From contig CAYOZI010000020.1 of the NCBI GenBank assembly GCA_964408425.1, positions 1-18,701 of the forward strand: a stretch of DNA of 18,701 nucleotides, in the 5' to 3' direction. Below, piece by piece: positions 12,858 to 18,701 of this stretch. Position numbers and translations under genes: made by a program. Within the stretch, counting starts at the first letter, position 1. Every line of letters begins with the position of its first letter. Source of the DNA: UBA10210 sp964408425 (GTDB taxonomy: Archaea > Micrarchaeota > Micrarchaeia > Norongarragalinales > Norongarragalinaceae). The notes beneath the pieces were generated by a model. That model was not told where the DNA came from. It saw nothing but the letters and a program-made list of their open reading frames with translations, and made no database searches.

Positions 12858-14051
12858 TTATTTGGCGAACGCTATTTCCACCGCATCGCGATGCTTCAAA
12901 ACGTGTTCTTTCCCGATCAACTGCCTGGTTTTCACGTCTATCGCCTTGATAAAATTGTTGCCTATGTCGCTGTGGAGTTTGAACGCGAAATCCAATGCCG
13001 TGGCATCGCCGGGCATGAGGAAGCAATCCGGCAAAATATTGCCGTGCTGGTCTGCCAGCTTGCTTACGCCGGCGGGGAATATGGCTTTGTATTCTAGCAG
13101 TCCGAACACGGTTTCGTCGAGAATCTGCTGCACCCCAGTGGAACCGTATTTTTGCAAGACGTTTTTGCGGATGAATTCCAGCGCTTGCGTCTGGCCTTCG
13201 GTCAGCTGCTTGAGGATTTTGAAGTCCTTGTCTCCGGGATAGTATTCGACGCTTCCGTCCCTGGCGGCTTTCCTCAACGCCAATTCAGCCACTCCGGAAC
13301 ACGGGATGATTTTCAAGCGGGGGAATTTTGCCCTCATTTTCTCTATGTTTTTTTCGGAAGTGGGTTTGTCCGCCTTGTTCGCAGCGATAATAATCGGCTT
13401 GGAGTTTTTGCGCAATTCCCTGGCGAAAGCCATTATTTCGTCCTCGCTCCACAACCTCGGGTTTTTGTCGAGCAAGTTTAATTTGAAAAGGGTTTTTTCC
13501 AGCTGGTAGGGGTTTCCGATTATTCCGCTGAGCAATTGCGAAGCTTGCTCGAGCATTTGCCCGCGCGATTCGAAAGGCGTTTTCGAGAATTTTACCCAAT
13601 TTCTTTGTATGATGCTGTGGAACCACAAATCCACTTCCTCTTCCAGAAACTCGACGTCTTCGCAAGGGTCGTGGTATCCTGCTGGAACTTCCTCCCCTTT
13701 CTCGTTCGTAGCGCCCGAAGCGTCGACCACGTGTATCAAAGCGTCAGCCTGCCTCAAATCGTCCATGAACTTGTTTCCCATTCCCACGCCTTTGTGCGCG
13801 TCAGGCACCAATCCAGCCACGTCCATCATTTCAACGGGAACGTAGCGGACGTGGTTTTTGCAGAATCCGGTTCTGGGGTTGCATTGGACTCCGAATTCTT
13901 TGTCTATGCATTCGACCCTCACAAAACCGATTCCTTTGTTCGGCTCGATTGTAGTAAATGGATAGTTTGCTATGGCTACGTCGATGAGCGTGGCTGCGCT
14001 GAACAAAGTGCTTTTTCCGCTGCTTGGTTTCCCTACCAGCCCGACTAGCAT
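12858..14051 (-). CDS. Obg-like GTPase of the YchF/Ygr210 type
   Basis: This 397-residue P-loop NTPase has G1 GKPSSGKST (7-15), a switch I region with NYPFTTIEPN, G3 DVAGLVPDA (77-85) and G4 NKAD (225-228). A helical insert follows G3. The C-terminal TGS domain (about 320-397) includes DCFLMPGDATALDFAFKLHSDIG. The combination is typical of the archaeal and fungal Ygr210 branch of the Obg family, which associates with ribosomes or tRNA; its exact role is unknown. Two cysteines in CNPRTGFC (57, 64) could bind metal. The canonical NKxD motif suggests GTP use, unlike the ATP-using bacterial YchF. A TAATTATT box 26-27 bases from the ATG predicts a leaderless mRNA. Confidence 0.92.
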   Translation of the reverse strand: MLVGLVGKPSSGKSTLFSAATLIDVAIANYPFTTIEPNKGIGFVRVECIDKEFGVQCNPRTGFCKNHVRYVPVEMMDVAGLVPDAHKGVGMGNKFMDDLRQADALIHVVDASGATNEKGEEVPAGYHDPCEDVEFLEEEVDLWFHSIIQRNWVKFSKTPFESRGQMLEQASQLLSGIIGNPYQLEKTLFKLNLLDKNPRLWSEDEIMAFARELRKNSKPIIIAANKADKPTSEKNIEKMRAKFPRLKIIPCSGVAELALRKAARDGSVEYYPGDKDFKILKQLTEGQTQALEFIRKNVLQKYGSTGVQQILDETVFGLLEYKAIFPAGVSKLADQHGNILPDCFLMPGDATALDFAFKLHSDIGNNFIKAIDVKTRQLIGKEHVLKHRDAVEIAFAK

Positions 14052-14123
14052 GTTTTTTATTTGACGGGCAAAGTAATTATTTGCTTTCTATTTGGGTTAA
14101 AATCGAAATAGCGGTGGGTTTGG
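14052..14123. promoter_or_regulatory. divergent promoter region, Obg-like GTPase and rfcL
   Basis: TAATTATT (14074-14081) is nearly symmetric. Its centre is about 27 bases from the GTPase ATG. In the other direction it would start transcription near 14104, giving rfcL a leader of about 20 bases that holds GGTGG at 14113-14117, six bases before its TTG. A second box, GGGTTAAAATCG (14095-14106), is too close to give rfcL such a leader. Confidence 0.45.
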
Positions 14124-15275
14124 TTGTCCTGGTTATACAAGTACGCTCCTAAGTCTGTCGAGGAAGTCGCCGGCAATGACGAGGCGCGTACTCAAGTGAA
14201 AAAATGGGCTTTAGAATGGGATAGGGGGAAAAAGCAGAAGGCGTTGTTGTTGTGGGGGCCGTCGGGAACGGGAAAAACGGCTTTGGCGCATGCTCTTGCA
14301 CAGGAATTCGGGTGGAGCTTGGTCGAATCGGGCTCTTCGGAAGTCAGGAATGAAAAATCAATGCAAAAACAATTCGGGTCTGCGGGTATGAAGGGGTTGT
14401 TCGGACAGCGGCTTTTGGTCATAGACGATTTGGATTCTGTTTTCGACAGGGGCGAAGTGCCGGCGCTCGTGGAATTGCTGGAGAATTCAGCTCAACCCAT
14501 TCTTTTGATTGCGAACGACGCTTGGAACCCGAAGATTGCCAAGCTGAGGGAAGTTTGCGTGAAAGTCGAGTTCAAGAAAATAAACATGACTTCGATAAAA
14601 CGCGTTTTGGCGGAAATCGCAAGTAAGGAAAAAGTAGCGTTGGATGAAATAAACTTCGGGGGGATTGTGGAGAATTGCGGCGGGGATTTGAGGGGGGCGA
14701 TTATAGATTTGCAGAGCGGGGCGGCTTCGGACCGAGAGAGGGATGAAAACGTTTTCAAAACATTATCCTCCATTTTCAAAGGCTCCTTTCGGGATGCGAT
14801 GAACGCGGAGTTTGGAGATAACGATCTGCTGTTGATGTGGATCGAGGAAAACATTCCTATTGAATATGAGAAGCCGGAGGACATTGCACAAGCATTCTCC
14901 TGGCTTTCCCGATCCAACGTTTTCAAAGGCAGGATTTCGAAAAAACAGAATTATTCCCTTTTGAAGTACGTTTTCGCGCTCGGGTTCGGCGGCGTTGCAG
15001 CTTCGAAAAAGGTTTCCTACAAAAAGTTTTCCTCCTACCAATTCCCGACTGCATTGCGGATGCTGAGCCAGACGAAGGGGGATAGGGCGTTGAGAAAACA
15101 GGCTGCACGGAAGATAGCCGCGGTGCTGCATTGTTCTCCGAAACAGGCGTTGGAAAGCGTCGCTTTATTGCCCAAGGACAGCGGGGATTATTTCGGGTTG
15201 GATGAAGAGGAAAAGTCACTCTTGGGGCTTTTGCTGGATGACCTTGGCGACAAGCAGAAGCGCAAAAAGAACTAG
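14124..15275 (+). CDS. rfcL: replication factor C large subunit
   Basis: This 383-residue AAA+ protein is the clamp-loader large subunit, which opens PCNA with RFC-S. It begins MSWLYKYAPKSVEEVAGN, the W-x-x-K-Y-x-P signature. Walker A is GPSGTGKT (45-52), Walker B is VIDDLDSV (DDLD 101-104, DEVD in most), sensor 1 is LLIAND, and sensor 2 is CGGDLRGAI. A helical collar domain follows (about 210-340). The start is TTG 14124: an in-frame TAG lies just upstream at 14109-14111 and any later start would lose the signature. GGTGG lies six bases before it. The protein is short for RFC-L (usually well over 400 residues) and ends LGDKQKRKKN without a PCNA-binding PIP motif. Its last 60 bases overlap the convergent gene. 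Confidence 0.93.
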   Translation: MSWLYKYAPKSVEEVAGNDEARTQVKKWALEWDRGKKQKALLLWGPSGTGKTALAHALAQEFGWSLVESGSSEVRNEKSMQKQFGSAGMKGLFGQRLLVIDDLDSVFDRGEVPALVELLENSAQPILLIANDAWNPKIAKLREVCVKVEFKKINMTSIKRVLAEIASKEKVALDEINFGGIVENCGGDLRGAIIDLQSGAASDRERDENVFKTLSSIFKGSFRDAMNAEFGDNDLLLMWIEENIPIEYEKPEDIAQAFSWLSRSNVFKGRISKKQNYSLLKYVFALGFGGVAASKKVSYKKFSSYQFPTALRMLSQTKGDRALRKQAARKIAAVLHCSPKQALESVALLPKDSGDYFGLDEEEKSLLGLLLDDLGDKQKRKKN

Positions 15276-15944
15276 CAGAATCCACAAGTAATTGTGCCTC
15301 AGGTTTTCTACGGTCTGGGCGAAGAACGCATTAACCTCGCTGCTCAAGCTTCCCTCGCGTATAAACTCAACATCCCAAACCCCGAAAATCGGGCCTGTCC
15401 ACGTTATCGTTTTTTCCCTCCTTCCCACCCCCGGGTCCGGGGAGACTTTAATCGCATCGGCATCGTCCGGCAGTTCGAGCGTAAAGCTCATTGCGTTTCC
15501 AAGGCTTATTTCGCCCTTGGCTGAAGTGAGCGAGATCAACGGAGTGTTGAAGCGGTATTTGGTTATTCTCGAGGAAATCCCTTCCAAGAGCATGACGTTG
15601 TCCGCGTCGTATTCAAGCGTGACGCTGGCAGCGTTCGGGTGTACCAAAAACTCCCTTGTAGCTACAATCCTCAAGTCGGAAACGCTGCCTGAAAAGTGGT
15701 ATTTGATGTTTTTGGAAAACCTCTGCCAGTCGAAAAGCGTGGTTTTTCCCAATCCCAAGTAGTAATCGAACGCCTTCTTCTCCTCCTCGTTTTCAAGGAA
15801 GAAAACGGTTTTCTCGGTGATTTTCGCGTTGCCGTCGTTGCCCACTTTTACTGTTACCGCAAAAGACTGGTCAAGGTAGGCGAAAACGCCGGGGCTGAGA
15901 AGAACGATTGCCATCAACCCTGCCACCGCGACCTTGAAATTCAT
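15216..15944 (-). CDS. membrane-anchored exoprotein of unknown function
   Basis: This 242-residue protein has a signal peptide-like N-terminus (residues 1-22, ending PGVFA). A large beta-rich outside domain follows, and a C-terminal membrane anchor lies at about 218-236 (LWILLVLFALLLVAKVI), then a short polar tail. Recognisable blocks are GKTTLFDWQRFSKNIKYH (about 67-84), ATREFLVHPNAASVTLEYD and TWTGPIFGVWDVEF. These look like a conserved archaeal cell-surface family, but no function is known. It has no cysteines. The stop lies inside rfcL, so the anchor is encoded antisense to the rfcL tail. It is divergent from the pseudopilin operon, with one AT box between them, which suggests shared regulation and a linked surface role. 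Confidence 0.75.
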   Translation of the reverse strand: MNFKVAVAGLMAIVLLSPGVFAYLDQSFAVTVKVGNDGNAKITEKTVFFLENEEEKKAFDYYLGLGKTTLFDWQRFSKNIKYHFSGSVSDLRIVATREFLVHPNAASVTLEYDADNVMLLEGISSRITKYRFNTPLISLTSAKGEISLGNAMSFTLELPDDADAIKVSPDPGVGRREKTITWTGPIFGVWDVEFIREGSLSSEVNAFFAQTVENLRHNYLWILLVLFALLLVAKVIQQKPQE

Positions 15945-15995
15945 TTTTCTAAACCCCGTAATAGGAAATTAAAACCCCGGCTTTTTAATGGTTTG
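15945..15995. promoter_or_regulatory. shared bidirectional TATA element, exoprotein and pseudopilin operon
   Basis: The 51-base gap has AAATTAAAA at 15966-15974 followed by CCCC. Its centre is 26 bases from both the minus-strand ATG (15944) and the + strand ATG (15996), so one box could drive two leaderless transcripts. Confidence 0.5.
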
Positions 15996-16592
15996 ATGCG
16001 GAAGGGGTTTTTGGCTTTCTCGATCGCCTTTCTTCTAGTAGCTTCCGTCATCGTTTTGGCCGTAATCCAAAAGAATTCCGCGAAAACGTTTTTCGATTAC
16101 TCTTCAAGAGTGCTGGTTTTGGAGAAAAAACATTACCTGGAAATGGAGTTGAAGGAAGCCGCAGCCCAGGTTTTGAGGTTATCGAAAGGGACAGGGGAGA
16201 AGGAAGTGTCGGAAAATACTGCGCGAAACCTTGCAAAACTCGAGGTTTTTTGGGAGGGCAAGCTTTCCAACGGGAATATCCAGGCCGACTTCTGGTTCGG
16301 AAGCGTCGAGGTCGGAGAGATGGAACAAATTTTGGATGAAACCCTTTCCGAAAAACGACCGGTTGTTTGCGGGCATTGCTTCGATTTTTCCGCAAGCACT
16401 CTCGATTGGGACAAGAAAATCGTTCCTAAAGCCATCGAAGTGTTGTTCGACCGCAAGGTTTCCGCGAAAGGCTTTTCGCATACCCCTTCGGGCGTCGAGT
16501 GGGTTGGTGAAAACGTGGTTTTGGGGGCGACGGTTTTCTTTCCTTCCGAGAATTTCGCTTTCGTGGTTTTGATGGAAGAGGGGTTCGGTTGA
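15996..16592 (+). CDS. pseudopilin-like exported protein A (198 residues, CxxC)
   Basis: This protein starts MRKGFLAFSIAF, a short basic head and then one long hydrophobic helix (about 6-26), as in type IV pilin-like proteins. There is no Glu at the position where pilins carry Glu5. A mostly helical segment (about 40-85) precedes a beta-rich domain. The only cysteines are in VVCGHCF (a CxxC), probably a disulphide or metal site outside the cell. It is the first gene of a four-gene overlapping operon and ends TTGA-overlapped with the next gene. In type II secretion systems the tip pseudopilin GspK also lacks Glu5, so a tip role is an attractive guess. The ATG at 15996 is set by the shared TATA box, and no family name is recognised. 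Confidence 0.65.
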   Translation: MRKGFLAFSIAFLLVASVIVLAVIQKNSAKTFFDYSSRVLVLEKKHYLEMELKEAAAQVLRLSKGTGEKEVSENTARNLAKLEVFWEGKLSNGNIQADFWFGSVEVGEMEQILDETLSEKRPVVCGHCFDFSASTLDWDKKIVPKAIEVLFDRKVSAKGFSHTPSGVEWVGENVVLGATVFFPSENFAFVVLMEEGFG

Positions 16593-16945
16593 ATACGAAA
16601 AAGAAAAGCCAGTTGTCTCTGGAACTGCTGGTTTTCCTGGCGGCGTACTTCGCTTTCATCGCGGTGATGGCGGGTTTTGCCAGGGAAAATTTCGACAAGA
16701 CCGTTTCGGTGGGGAAGAACGCTTCGGCGCAGGCGGAGCTGGAGGGCGCTTGTTTTTACATCGACTTCTTTTCTCTGGACGGGAAGAATGCCTTGTCCCG
16801 CTCGGATTTCTCCAACTTCTCTTCGAGCGGGAAAACGCTTTCCCTGGAAAAGTGGAAGCGGGGAATAGATTGCGGTTCGGAATTCGGTTTTGAAAGCGGT
16901 TTGCTGAAAGTAAGGGTTTCCGACAAAGAGGTTTGGCCGGCATGA
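16589..16945 (+). CDS. class III signal peptide pilin-like protein B (118 residues)
   Basis: The N-terminus MNTKKKSQLSLELLVFLAAY carries a clear class III signal peptide. The motif Q-L-S-L-E follows a basic head, with Glu in the pilin Glu5 position and a hydrophobic helix after it. Prepilin peptidase would cut just before the Gln-Leu-Ser region. The mature protein would be small, with two cysteines (GACFY, IDCGS) that could form a disulphide. It starts with TTG inside the stop region of gene A (4-base overlap) and ends in an ATGA overlap with gene C, so translation is probably coupled. The role is structural, as a subunit of a pilus-like fibre or secretion pseudopilus; which one is not shown. 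Confidence 0.75.
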   Translation: MNTKKKSQLSLELLVFLAAYFAFIAVMAGFARENFDKTVSVGKNASAQAELEGACFYIDFFSLDGKNALSRSDFSNFSSSGKTLSLEKWKRGIDCGSEFGFESGLLKVRVSDKEVWPA

Positions 16946-17268
16946 GTTTTTCCTGGGATTTCATTGCGGCAGTAATTCTTGTGCTGGCCTTGTCGGTTTT
17001 AGGAGTGTGGGTTTTCTCCACCTCAGCGTTCTTGGTGGCAGATGACGCGAAAACCTTAGGGCTAGAGCGCAGGGTTTTGTTCCAGGCGGATTTTAATTTG
17101 AAAAATTGTTTTCCCGAAGGGATAGCGTATTGCGAGGGGGAAACGGTTTTTTCCCATATCGCGCATCCGGACGCGGTTTTGAAGAAAGGAGAGGGGGGTT
17201 TTTGCATAAAGCGTTTAGTGTTGAAGGATAATGAGGAAACGTTTTTGGTGGCTTGTTCGCATGGGTAG
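16942..17268 (+). CDS. pseudopilin-like exported protein C (108 residues, four Cys)
   Basis: This protein begins MSFSWDFIAAVILVLAL, a very short head, then a single hydrophobic helix with an acidic residue (D6) near the place of pilin Glu5. There is no basic leader, so it may not be processed like gene B. The outside part has four cysteines (NCFPEG, YCEGE, FCIKRL, ACSHG), enough for two disulphides. The ATG at 16942 overlaps the stop of gene B (ATGA). A TTG at 16933 would add three residues and is less likely. The next gene starts inside its last codons. It is recognised only by its context and N-terminal shape. Confidence 0.65.
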   Translation: MSFSWDFIAAVILVLALSVLGVWVFSTSAFLVADDAKTLGLERRVLFQADFNLKNCFPEGIAYCEGETVFSHIAHPDAVLKKGEGGFCIKRLVLKDNEETFLVACSHG

Positions 17269-17677
17269 AGCGTTCGTTTCCGTTGAAGCTCTGCTGGCAT
17301 TGCTGGCGGTGGGGTTGGCGTTGACCCTGGCAATGCCCTTGCTTTCGTCACGTCCTTCGCAGGCTTTGGAAACGGTTTACGAATTCCAGTTGGCGCAGGA
17401 TTTTGCTGAAGTGGGCGTTTCCAATCCCGAAACCCTTTCGGCAATCAAGCTTTTTGCAGAGGGTAATGCCGAGGCGAAAGCGTTTTTGGAGGAAAAGTTT
17501 TCCGCAATTCTCTCCAAAGCCGGCGATTACTGCCTTGAATTAAGCGCCAAGGAAAAAGTTTTGAGTTTGAATTGCCGTGGCGGGAAAATGCAGGGCGTTT
17601 ACGTTTCGAGAGCGGTTTTTGACGATGGTAGAAACGCCTTTTTCGATTTTGGCGTAAAACTGGGCTTTTACTCCTGA
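17261..17677 (+). CDS. class III-type pilin-like protein D (138 residues)
   Basis: MGRAFVSVEALLALLAVGLA is a pilin-type N-terminus. VSVE supplies Ser and Glu at the class III spacing, although the usual Gln is Phe. A mixed helical and strand domain with two cysteines (DYCLEL, NCRGG) follows. The ATG at 17261 was preferred because it overlaps the gene C stop by eight bases and leaves a normal short head. The ATG at 17231 would add ten residues with two Trp. It is the last gene of the operon. Its last ten bases overlap the stop of the convergent pilin gene. Confidence 0.7.
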   Translation: MGRAFVSVEALLALLAVGLALTLAMPLLSSRPSQALETVYEFQLAQDFAEVGVSNPETLSAIKLFAEGNAEAKAFLEEKFSAILSKAGDYCLELSAKEKVLSLNCRGGKMQGVYVSRAVFDDGRNAFFDFGVKLGFYS

Positions 17678-18099
17678 CGCTCGACGTTCAAAACCACGGG
17701 AGTTCCGCCTTTCGCTTGAACGGAGTATTTTCCTTTCTCCAGTTTTGCGGGGGTTTCGATTTCAATGGGAAAACTCGTTTTTTGGGAAATCGTTTTGCTT
17801 ATGCCCGCATGGGTGAAGCTCATTTGCAACTCTCCTTTGGCTTCGTCGAACTTGAGTTCGGTTTCGTTCGCCTGCAGGATTATTTCCGCATTCAAAGAGC
17901 TTTCGAAACCTAGGACTTGCGCCTGCCTCGCGATGCCGTAGGTTTTTTGCAAGGCTATTTCCTGGGTTGTTTCTATCGCCTTTAGCTTCAAGGAATTCTG
18001 GGCGGTTGAATAAACCGGGAGGAAAACGGAAAGAAAGGCGGTTAGCGCGGCGAAAACAAGGAGGAATTCGAGCGAAAGCTGGGCTTTCTTGCTTTTCAT
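17668..18099 (-). CDS. class III signal peptide pilin-like protein (143 residues)
   Basis: It begins MKSKKAQLSLEFLLVFAAL: a basic head, then Q-L-S-L-E and a hydrophobic helix, a textbook class III archaeal prepilin start. The exported part is beta-rich (AEIILQANETELKFDEAKGE and similar) with no cysteine. Its C-terminal half contains alternating strands, likely an Ig-like or pilin globular head. The ATG at 18099 lies one base after the stop of the 55-residue pilin gene, so translation should be coupled. A longer frame upstream reads the small pilin in the wrong frame. The function is fibre or adhesin subunit by family, with the exact fibre unknown. Confidence 0.8.
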   Translation of the reverse strand: MKSKKAQLSLEFLLVFAALTAFLSVFLPVYSTAQNSLKLKAIETTQEIALQKTYGIARQAQVLGFESSLNAEIILQANETELKFDEAKGELQMSFTHAGISKTISQKTSFPIEIETPAKLEKGKYSVQAKGGTPVVLNVERQE

Positions 18100-18100
18100 T

Positions 18101-18268
18101 TCAACCGATGTCTGCGATGGCGTCGAGGGCTTTGTCTGTAGTGTTGCTGAGAACCTTGCTTCCTTTTTCGGCAGTGTTTTGCAGTTGGGATATGAGGACG
18201 AGAGCGACTGCAATCAAAGCCGCAATGACGATTATCAATTCTGCCGAAACTTGAGCCTTGTCGTCCAT
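18101..18268 (-). CDS. 55-residue class III type IV pilin
   Basis: This small gene is easily missed because of its length. It encodes MDDKAQVSAELIIVIAALIA followed by more hydrophobic residues and a short polar tail ending DALDAIADIG. Q-V-S-A-E matches the class III motif with Glu at pilin position 5. After cleavage it would be almost only the pilin helix plus about 30 polar residues, the size of many major archaeal pilins and archaellin-like subunits. There are no cysteines. GGTGG (18277-18281 complement), eight bases before the ATG, sets the start. It is the first gene of a pair with the 143-residue pilin-like gene. Confidence 0.85.
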   Translation of the reverse strand: MDDKAQVSAELIIVIAALIAVALVLISQLQNTAEKGSKVLSNTTDKALDAIADIG

Positions 18269-18344
18269 TCTCAACCCCACCTTTTTTACCGGCGTTTTTT
18301 ATTCAGCAGCAAAAGCGCATATTAAAACGTGCTGTTGGACTGGT
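18269..18344 (-). promoter_or_regulatory. promoter and ribosome-binding site of the small pilin gene
   Basis: GGTGGGG (complement of 18275-18281) lies before the ATG. GTTTTAATAT (complement of about 18320-18329) is a TATA candidate giving a leader of about 30 bases. The nearer GAATAAAAAAC (complement of about 18294-18304) may be a T-rich terminator for the upstream protease gene on the opposite reading, or a second box. Confidence 0.4.
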
Positions 18345-18701
18345 TCAAAGCGAGTAAGTGAAGGGGTTGAAAACCCATGTGAGGAAGAGGAGGAGGGCTA
18401 TTGCCGCCCAAGCGGTTTTGTTCCAGGAATAAACTTTGCTTCCGTCCAGCGGGGGGACGGGGATGAGGTTGAACAACCCCAGGAAAGAATTGACGTAAAC
18501 CCCGACTCCAGCCAGCAGGGCGAATTCGGGAAAAACTATTCCAAAAACCAGGAACACCCACGCCAAAAGCAAATTCACGGTCGCTCCTGCCAAAGCGATT
18601 CTCCCGTTTTGCTCTTTCGAAACAGCCTTTCCGAATATGTAAACGGCTCCGGGAGCCGCGAAAATGAAGTTGCCGTTCGTAATCCACGCCAATGCAAGAG
18701 C
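18345..18701 (-). CDS. site-2 protease family (M50) membrane metalloprotease, C-terminal part
   Basis: The gene enters from the right edge; its N-terminus and the expected HExxH motif lie outside. The visible 118 residues hold hydrophobic segments and the second metal motif in LGLFNLIPVPPLDGSKV (N-x-x-P-x-x-P-L-D-G), with the Asp as zinc ligand. AGATVNLLLAWVF corresponds to the AGPxxNLLLA helix, with Thr for Pro. It ends FTYSL after a last membrane helix. Such proteases cut substrates within the membrane, often regulators or signal-peptide remnants. It lies upstream of the pilins on the same strand, 76 bases away. Confidence 0.85.
   Translation of the reverse strand, partial: ALALAWITNGNFIFAAPGAVYIFGKAVSKEQNGRIALAGATVNLLLAWVFLVFGIVFPEFALLAGVGVYVNSFLGLFNLIPVPPLDGSKVYSWNKTAWAAIALLLFLTWVFNPFTYSL

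Noticed and set aside
15696..15995. N-terminal extension of pseudopilin-like gene A by 100 codons
   Set aside because: It lies antisense to the exoprotein gene. The ATG at 15996 has a pilin-type N-terminus and a TATA box 26 bases upstream.
1..18701. CRISPR array, insertion sequence, prophage or integrase
   Set aside because: No regularly spaced repeats, terminal inverted repeats, transposase or integrase motifs were seen on either strand.

Overview
The window is a gene-dense piece of an archaeal chromosome. The archaeal markers are the L1-L10-L12 ribosomal order with an archaeal P0/P1-type stalk, Orc1/Cdc6, the large subunit of replication factor C, a UbiA-family prenyltransferase of the ether-lipid type, an ADP-dependent sugar kinase, a SOSS-B/RPA-like OB-fold protein, and several class III (archaeal pilin) signal peptides. 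Very short gene ends, overlapping genes, many small proteins and stripped-down versions of standard proteins (short RFC-L, short Orc1/Cdc6, short M24 peptidase, L10 without a stalk tail) suggest a small-genome lineage, perhaps DPANN (Diapherotrites or Micrarchaeota type). That placement is inference only. No mobile element, CRISPR array, tRNA or rRNA was seen, and no stretch over 300 bases lacks a gene.

Layout: 1-2101 (+) is the rpl1-rpl10-rpl12 operon behind a structured leader. 2220-3380 (-) holds a SecB-like chaperone and a metallo-beta-lactamase-fold hydrolase. 3444-7778 (+) holds an endonuclease IV-like TIM barrel, the ADP-dependent sugar kinase, an unknown 125-residue protein, cysteinyl-tRNA synthetase and a Pro/His-rich membrane peptide. 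7781-10510 (-) holds a stand-alone EF-Tu domain-II-like protein, a COG1340-like coiled coil, a probable histone-fold protein and an M24 peptidase. 10609-15275 alternates strands: OB-fold protein (+), prenyltransferase (-), Orc1/Cdc6 (+), YchF/Ygr210-like GTPase (-), RFC large subunit (+). 15216-18701 is a cell-surface block: an anchored exoprotein (-), four overlapping pseudopilin-like genes (+), two class III pilins (-, one only 55 residues), and the C-terminal part of a site-2 protease (-).

Two features of expression architecture recur. Four of the five divergent gene pairs have one AT-rich box placed to serve both genes, usually about 26-28 bases from a start codon, which implies leaderless mRNAs. 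Six genes, five of which have a plausible box placed for a leadered mRNA, instead carry a GGTGG ribosome-binding core 6-8 bases before the start. Most convergent pairs end within 2-3 bases of each other or overlap, up to 60 bases for rfcL and the exoprotein gene.

The best candidates for something under-described are the cysteine-rich four-gene pseudopilin operon (15996-17677) with its opposing pilin pair, and the two-gene operon pairing a tailed histone-fold protein with a long coiled-coil protein (8099-9373).
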